From Leishmania donovani (lineage: Eukaryota; Euglenozoa; Kinetoplastea; Trypanosomatida; Trypanosomatidae), in assembly GCF_000227135.1 (NCBI RefSeq), contig NC_018256.1, forward strand, positions 571,485 through 635,484: 64,000 bases of DNA, read 5' to 3'. A model generated the notes under the pieces. The model saw only the letters and a program-made list of their open reading frames with translations, was not told the DNA's origin and did no database searches. Position 1 is the stretch's first letter; each line of letters begins with the position of its first letter. Shown in pieces: positions 58,802 to 64,000 of the stretch. Position numbers and translations under genes: made by a program.

Positions 58802-59009
58802 TGTTGCGTGTGGCCGGCACGCCCACTCTTGCGTGCCACTGCGACCGCTCCCTTTTCTTTCGCATTCGTGTCCTTGTGTATGTGTGGGACTCACAGCATC
58901 TTGGGGCCTCTCGTGAGACTGCTAAATACGTGCACCCTAGCGCCACGAACCCGCGAAGCGTACGTTGCACGCCGCACAAGGCTACCCAAATCTTGTTAGC
59001 TCTGCTGAG

Positions 59010-60947
59010 ATGCCGCGCATCAAGAAGCCGCGTAACAAGGGTGTCACCTATAAGCTGGTGCCCCGCTCTTATGGCGATGCTGATGGCGAGTACCAGGGCC
59101 CTTTGTGGGTGAGCGAGGCGGAGCTCTTTCGCCGACACCAGAGCGCCGTTCCCGCTGAAGATGAAGACGCGGCGCGACGCCAGTTTAACATGTACGCCGT
59201 CGCCGCGAACGCCGAGTTCAACGACGAGCGTCGCGGTCGCCGTGCCGAGGAAGGTGAGGACGACGCTTGTGGCGTGTACGACGATGGAGAGGCGGATGCA
59301 GAGGAGCAATCGCATGAGGAGGAGTATTATGACGGGCACGGCGAGGAGGACGGTGAGTGGGTCGACGGTGACTGGAGGGACGAGGAGAAGCCAGAGGCCC
59401 CACACCTGCGAGTGGCAATGCAGAAGGCTGCGCTGCCGCCCACTTCTGCTGCTGACCCAGCGTTGGCGTCTAGCTGCCCACCGGCGGCTGCCGCTTGCCC
59501 GCGCGACGAGGATGGCCATGAGAGCGAGGTGGCTAGTGAGGCCGACGAAGAGCAAGAGGAGGAGAAACTCTTTGATGACGAGGTGGAAGGCGAGGTGACG
59601 GACGACTTCCTGCGCCAGCTTGTCTTTGGCAGCGGTGGCGATGGCGAGGGCGACGAGGACGGCGACGACGGCGACGACTGGGACGGACTCGACCAGGAAG
59701 ATAGCGAGATGTGGCGGTTGCTGACGGACGACGAGAAGGCGGCCGTCAAGGCTTCACGCCGACGCAGCACGGCACGGCGACGTCGTGTTGTCGCCGCAGT
59801 GGTTGGCGAGGAGGGAGGACTGAGCCGCACTCACGCGGCCGACGGGACGGAGTATCCAACGCACGACACCACCCAGCGGGCGTTGGATCGGCAGTTCACG
59901 GAGATGATGCGCGAGTTCGATGCCGATGCGCGACTCAACGACGCCTACACCGATGATCCTCGTACGCACGGCGCGCTGCCGATGGATAAGTACCTCACTG
60001 CCTTGGAGGAGTTCGTGGCAAGCAGGGCCGGCATAGACGTCGAGACTGCAGAGCCGCACAAAAACAAAGGCCTCATTCAGCAGCTCAAGTACCTCTCATA
60101 CCACGCCGGCGCCTTCGACTCTGACGCGCGTGGTGTTTACATGACGACGATACTGCCAGAAAAGCAGCAGCGCTTCGTGGAGGAATTTCAGAAAGGCACT
60201 GAAGAGATCCGCCGTGCCGCGCGCGTGCGTTTGGCAGCACGCAACGCTGGTGCCACTGCCGCTGCTAATGCTGCTGCGGCGGCATCGCCGTCGGAGGGAG
60301 ACGGCACGACTAGGGAGGAGGAGGAGGAGGAGCTGATTGTCATGGAGGTGAAATCAAAGGCGGATCGACTAGACTGCGAGACGGCCATCAGCGCGTACTC
60401 GACGTACTACAATCAGCCAAACGTGATTCAAGCACCGCGCCGCTCTGCGCAGGCGCGCAGGGTGAAGAAGGCGCCAGTATCGCGTCGCGGCGGCGAGCTA
60501 ATAGACACAGAGGCGGAGAGCAACAATAGCCACCGTAACGGCGACACCGACACCTCCGCCACAACATTGGTGAGGGGGGACATGATCAGCGCCGGGGCTG
60601 CCCTTAGCAGCAGCGGCAGCGGCAACACCGCTACTAGTAGAATCAGCAGCTCCGCCAAGAAGGGTGCCAAGACGGTGCAGGTGTGTGAGCCGACCTGCGA
60701 CTCTGACAGCGAGGGCACTGCGCCGGTAGACAGAGGGCACCGAGCCGTCGATGTGGTGCTCACGGTCCGTCGCAAGGACGAAACCAAAGAGGAGAAAATG
60801 ATGCGCCGGCAGGCTGTGAAGGCTGCCCAGCGCGAGCGTCGGCAAGCAAAGAGCGCCCTCAAGCACACTTACAAGGAGGTGGAGTCGGAAGAGCTGAGGC
60901 GGTCTGCTACCTCGCAGGCGGCGCGTCGCACCGTCCACTTTATGTAA
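59010..60947 (+). CDS. LTV1: LTV1, 40S ribosomal subunit assembly factor
   Basis: This gene encodes 645 aa; the ATG at 59010 is the first in the frame. The N-terminus (PRIKKPRNKGVTYKLVPRSY) fits the conserved LTV1 start, where a basic segment leads to a K/HLVxRS-like motif. A long acidic region follows (about residues 75-245, with runs of Glu/Asp and a GDEDGDDGDDWDG stretch). Next comes the LTV1-type block around residue 291 (RALDRQFTEMMREFDAD) and then LPMDKYLTALEEFVASR. The basic C-terminal helix (about 592-632, AVKAAQRERRQAKSALKHTY) matches the family's C-terminal signature. In yeast LTV1 works with Enp1 and Rps3 in late pre-40S maturation and export. The protein is longer than yeast LTV1 because of acidic and Ala/Ser-rich insertions. 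It lies on the same strand as the RRM genes, with no functional link implied. Confidence 0.88.
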   Translation: MPRIKKPRNKGVTYKLVPRSYGDADGEYQGPLWVSEAELFRRHQSAVPAEDEDAARRQFNMYAVAANAEFNDERRGRRAEEGEDDACGVYDDGEADAEEQSHEEEYYDGHGEEDGEWVDGDWRDEEKPEAPHLRVAMQKAALPPTSAADPALASSCPPAAAACPRDEDGHESEVASEADEEQEEEKLFDDEVEGEVTDDFLRQLVFGSGGDGEGDEDGDDGDDWDGLDQEDSEMWRLLTDDEKAAVKASRRRSTARRRRVVAAVVGEEGGLSRTHAADGTEYPTHDTTQRALDRQFTEMMREFDADARLNDAYTDDPRTHGALPMDKYLTALEEFVASRAGIDVETAEPHKNKGLIQQLKYLSYHAGAFDSDARGVYMTTILPEKQQRFVEEFQKGTEEIRRAARVRLAARNAGATAAANAAAAASPSEGDGTTREEEEEELIVMEVKSKADRLDCETAISAYSTYYNQPNVIQAPRRSAQARRVKKAPVSRRGGELIDTEAESNNSHRNGDTDTSATTLVRGDMISAGAALSSSGSGNTATSRISSSAKKGAKTVQVCEPTCDSDSEGTAPVDRGHRAVDVVLTVRRKDETKEEKMMRRQAVKAAQRERRQAKSALKHTYKEVESEELRRSATSQAARRTVHFM

Positions 60948-62315
60948 GAAGGGGGGAGATTGAGGGGGAGGGGAGGAGAAATGGATGTCGGAGGACTCGC
61001 CGCAACGCCCAGGCAGCACTTGGCGCCCTGCGCGTGTGAATGTGTGAGCACGCGTGTAGGGTTTGCAGTTTGACGGGTAATGCGTCGATAGGCGCGTCTC
61101 TTTTCCTTTGTTTCTTTTTTTTTGTGGGTGATGCCAGCTAAAAAAAATGCGAGCCCTTCCACCAATTTCCCTCCGGCCCCCCAACAACAACAAGAAAACG
61201 AAAATAACACAGAACTAATTCGACGCGGTAAACCAGTAAAAGGAGAGAGAACATAAAGCGAGGTCGTTGGTGCGCTTCATCCTTCTCTACTAAGCACTAC
61301 TCTTCATACTGCCTCTCCCTTGCTCTAACACATCTCTCACAACTGTTCGTGCGCACGGTACAGTCCTCAGAAAACAAAAGGCGAAAAGCGAGTGCGAAGT
61401 ACGCCATTTTGAAGGCACCAACATCAATGCAGCGAACGGATGTTGCGGCCGGCGTGTGCACAGGCACCCTCCTACTAAATGCAGATGACGCCAGCGTACT
61501 CTGCTGCACAGCAAAGGCCCCTTTGAAGAAAAAAGAAAGCGGTGAGCCGGTATTCTCCCTTCCTTGTACTTGCCTGGTAGAAAAGGAAGCGCAACGTGCG
61601 AGTGCGAGGAAGTGAGACAGCGGTGCTAAACTCTTTTCGCAGTGCTACCGCGGCCCCTTTTCCACCACATTGTCAGAGCTTCTCTCTCTTTCTCCGCTGC
61701 GCTATAATCATCTCCTTCTCGGTCTGCACTGGTTCCATTCTCTCTTCTCTTGCTTAATTTTACCGTTTCACCCCACGCCCCCCCCCCCCGGTGAACAGAA
61801 GTAATTCTCCAACGATCGCAGCACCCACGTCTGGAACACCGCTACCCCCTCAACCCCCGCCCCGTTCAAGAACTTCGCACAGCGCCCCACCTCTTTCTCT
61901 ATCTGTCTCACATAAACGAAATACGAAAAGAAGCAGCAGGGCTTTTTTCTCTCTGTCCTTTGCATACTCATCCCAACTCACGTAGAGCGCCGCCTCCATC
62001 CCTTTCCCTACCCCCAAGCTTACCGACTCAGCGCTGCCGCGCCGCCTTTCCCAACTCAGTATCGCCATAAACGGCTGTAGAAGGAGACGCGAGCACCGGC
62101 AGCACGGGAACGCAGAGCAAACTCTCACACCCCAGCCATCACCTCGGCCACACAGTAGAAAGCAAGTCTTATTTGTGAGCTCTTTGCCGTTGTGCAAGGC
62201 AGATCTCTTTTATTTTCCGTTGAGTGCCCTTCTGCTGCTGCATCCCGTGCGTGCGCTTATTTTGTGCTTGTAGGTGAGAGATTCTCACTCGATACGAACC
62301 CGTCCCGACATTCCT

Positions 62316-62341
62316 CACACACACACACACACACACACACA
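62316..62341. repeat. (CA)13 microsatellite
   Basis: A perfect CA dinucleotide run. Confidence 0.95.
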
Positions 62342-62822
62342 AACCTCGTCGTCCTCTACTTTCCACATCACCAGCCTCTCTCTCTCTCTTGCTACTCCCT
62401 CCGCTGCTGCCTGTTGCTCTGATTCTTTCCTTTCAGACCGTGTCCCTTTCTTCTCTGTGTTTGGGTGCATGTGTGTCTCCTTCTGGCCCCACTTACTCTC
62501 TTATTTGCTTCCCGTTGCTGTTGAACGACTGACATCTACCAACACCACCACCAGCACCTTTTTTTCTCTTCGTTCTCGCGCTCTTTCAGGAAACGGCAAG
62601 GCAAACACGAGCGCACACCGTAAAGAAAGTACGCGGAAACCCTAAAAAGAGGTAACAAAACAGGCAGAAGAGAAAGAAGAAAACAACAACATTCACATCG
62701 GCCACCACCACAAGCGAAAAAACAAACAAACAAACAAAAAAGACCAGGTAAACAAGTTGGGTGCGAAGTGTGTGCAACTACTTACCTCGCGTGTGTATTG
62801 GTTTTCTAATTTGCTGTTCTTC

Positions 62823-62863
62823 ATATATATATATATATAATATAATATATATATATATATATT
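62823..62863. repeat. TA-rich microsatellite, 41 bp
   Basis: Two TA runs separated by a short AATATAA step; the longest TA repeat in the window. Confidence 0.95.
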
Positions 62864-63308
62864 CCATCTTCGCTACCTTGCCTTGCGGGGACATTCCTGT
62901 TGTTCTTTCTCATTTCTTGTCTCCCTTTTTTGGACCTTCTGACTCGCTATTTGTGTATACCTCCTTCTACCGGAGCCGCCCTTCCCCACCTCGTTCTTCT
63001 CAAGCCCCGCTTTTTTTTTGCCGTTGTTGTTTCCTCTGTCTTTCTCGTCTCCTTCACCTCTGTGCCCTCATCGCGTTTGTTCTTTTTCTGTGGTGTTTGC
63101 CTCGCTCTCGTGTGCCATCCCTTTTGTGCTTACTTGCTCTACAATCACACGAAGCAGCAACACACCATTACCCCCCTCCCTCCCTCCGTCCGACACTCTC
63201 TTCGCCTTTTATTGTTTCTTTTATTCTCTCATCCTTCTCCTCCTCCGCTGTTTGTTGTAGTAGTTGGTTGGTAGGATCTCTCTCTCCGTATTTGTATATA
63301 CACACACA

Positions 63309-63336
63309 TATATATATATATATTATACATATATAC
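63309..63336. repeat. TA-rich microsatellite
   Basis: A TA run after a short CA run, upstream of the last RRM gene. Confidence 0.9.
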
Positions 63337-63428
63337 ATCTATTCCTTTTACAGACGCTTGTTTTCGCGCGCTCTCCTCTTCTTTACCCTCTTCTTTCTAC
63401 GTCTTTTGGTTTTGACCGTTTTTGCGTG

Positions 63429-63430
63429 AG
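63429..63430 (+). promoter_or_regulatory. candidate trans-splice acceptor AG for the last RRM gene
   Basis: This is the first AG after a pyrimidine-rich tract (about 63371-63425). It gives a 5' UTR of 77 nt and no further AG intervenes before the ATG at 63508. Confidence 0.35.
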
Positions 63431-63507
63431 GGCCTTCTTCTCTCTTTTCCCTCCTCTCACACGCCCACTTTTGCACCTTCGCGCTCGCACCCTTCTCACG
63501 TGCGACC

Positions 63508-64000
63508 ATGCCACAGATGACGGAGAACATCTGCAGCATGCAGGGCGCTGGTAACGCCGCGCCGCAGGCGCACAGCCCATGCCACTCCGTATCCTCTGCC
63601 CTCCCAGTTACCAACGGCCTGGTGTCCAATGACCTCACCAACTCGTCCTTGTCGGAACACCCATTAAGCGAGTCGAGTGGCGGCGTCTTAGCCCAGCCGC
63701 AGATTTCCGGTAACGTTGCTGACTTCCAGAACTTTCTCGATGAGCCGAGCAATTGGGAGTGGGCAGTGAATGCCCTATCCGTGGAGCCAGGGCACAGCGA
63801 CCGCAACATCTTTGTCTCGAAGCTGCCGCCCACCTTCAAGGATGCGGATCTGCAGGAGCTGTTTCAGAACTTCGGCCCCGTGGTGTCGGCCAAGGTGATG
63901 CTGAACGTGAAGACGGGTATCTCCAAGGAGACGGGTTTTGTGAAGTTCACGAGCTACAAGGACGCGCTGCGTGCCCGCGCTTTCTTTCGACTCCGCCTGG
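63508..64000 (+). CDS. RRM RNA-binding protein, 5' part (runs off the window)
   Basis: The frame is open from the ATG at 63508 to the window end, 164 codons. The N-terminus is Ser/Asn/Pro-rich. An RRM starts at about residue 100 (RNP2 IFVSKL, RNP1 KETGFVKF) and is nearly complete. The stretch before RNP1 (VMLNVKTGISKETGFVKF) parallels that of proteins A-C (VMRDIHTGxxLGTAFVRY), including Thr in place of the usual aromatic residue, so it is probably a related family member. GC-rich coding usage and a good upstream acceptor support the start. The number of RRMs and the full length cannot be seen. Confidence 0.85.
   Translation, partial: MPQMTENICSMQGAGNAAPQAHSPCHSVSSALPVTNGLVSNDLTNSSLSEHPLSESSGGVLAQPQISGNVADFQNFLDEPSNWEWAVNALSVEPGHSDRNIFVSKLPPTFKDADLQELFQNFGPVVSAKVMLNVKTGISKETGFVKFTSYKDALRARAFFRLRL

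Larger units (their letters stand above)
60948..63428. other. intergenic DNA between LTV1 and the next RRM gene
   Basis: No gene is firmly supported. A 62-codon ORF at 61427-61615 is the only compact frame in mixed-composition DNA; it has no recognised feature and is probably chance. Poly-C lies near 61778-61790, (CA)n at 62316-62341, TA-rich repeats at 62823-62863 and 63309-63336, an A-rich block at about 62590-62750, and T/C tracts elsewhere. Confidence 0.5.

Noticed and set aside
58282..58839. 185-codon minus-strand frame upstream of LTV1
   Set aside because: All supported genes are on the + strand and the sequence shows no domain; transcription here should be left to right.
61427..61615. 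62-codon ORF downstream of LTV1
   Set aside because: No recognisable family, no clear splice acceptor; length is within chance expectation.
1..64000. tRNA, rRNA, snoRNA, CRISPR or bacterial-type promoters and terminators
   Set aside because: Looked for tRNA T-loop-like motifs and spaced direct repeats and found none convincing; snoRNAs cannot be excluded by eye.

Overview
The window looks like nuclear chromosomal DNA of a kinetoplastid parasite, most likely the genus Leishmania or a very close relative. The sequence basis is: amastin surface-protein genes, a decayed tuzin gene beside them (amastin and tuzin alternate in Leishmania arrays), intronless genes all on the + strand as in a directional (polycistronic) gene cluster, GC-rich coding DNA in strongly pyrimidine-rich + strand intergenic DNA, and SIDER-like dispersed repeats. 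Species is not resolved.

Layout. (1) 1-9.4 kb: an amastin/tuzin block. One complete amastin (301-882) is followed, across a 99-N gap, by an identical copy of its own 3' end; then come 3' flank, a SIDER-like repeat, a tuzin pseudogene (about 4340-5792), a second amastin cut by a gap (7016-7227), and GC-rich decayed coding-like DNA (7327-9430). The 275 bp upstream of both amastins are identical. (2) 9.4-55.8 kb: three paralogous two-RRM RNA-binding proteins, here called A (14013-16775), B (29854-31845) and C (about 51149/51399-55778). They are separated by unusually long gene-free intervals (13 kb and 19 kb) made of T/C-rich tracts, A-rich blocks and TA/CA microsatellites. (3) 55.8-64 kb: the ribosome-assembly factor LTV1 (59010-60947) and the 5' end of a fourth RRM protein (63508 to the window end).

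Four copies of a dispersed SIDER-like repeat lie on the + strand. One lies downstream of the complete amastin and one downstream of each of A, B and C. Three copies are nearly identical and each contains an assembly gap. A and B also share a 192-bp tract identical at every synonymous site inside RRM2, which points to recent gene conversion.

How the parts may work together: trypanosomatids control expression mainly after transcription. The RRM proteins are probable mRNA regulators. Their long flanks and the SIDER-like repeats are plausible cis elements for regulating these genes and the amastin. That link is inference. No tRNA, rRNA, CRISPR array or intact transposase was recognised. Most long open frames in the pyrimidine-rich intervals look like low-complexity artefacts.
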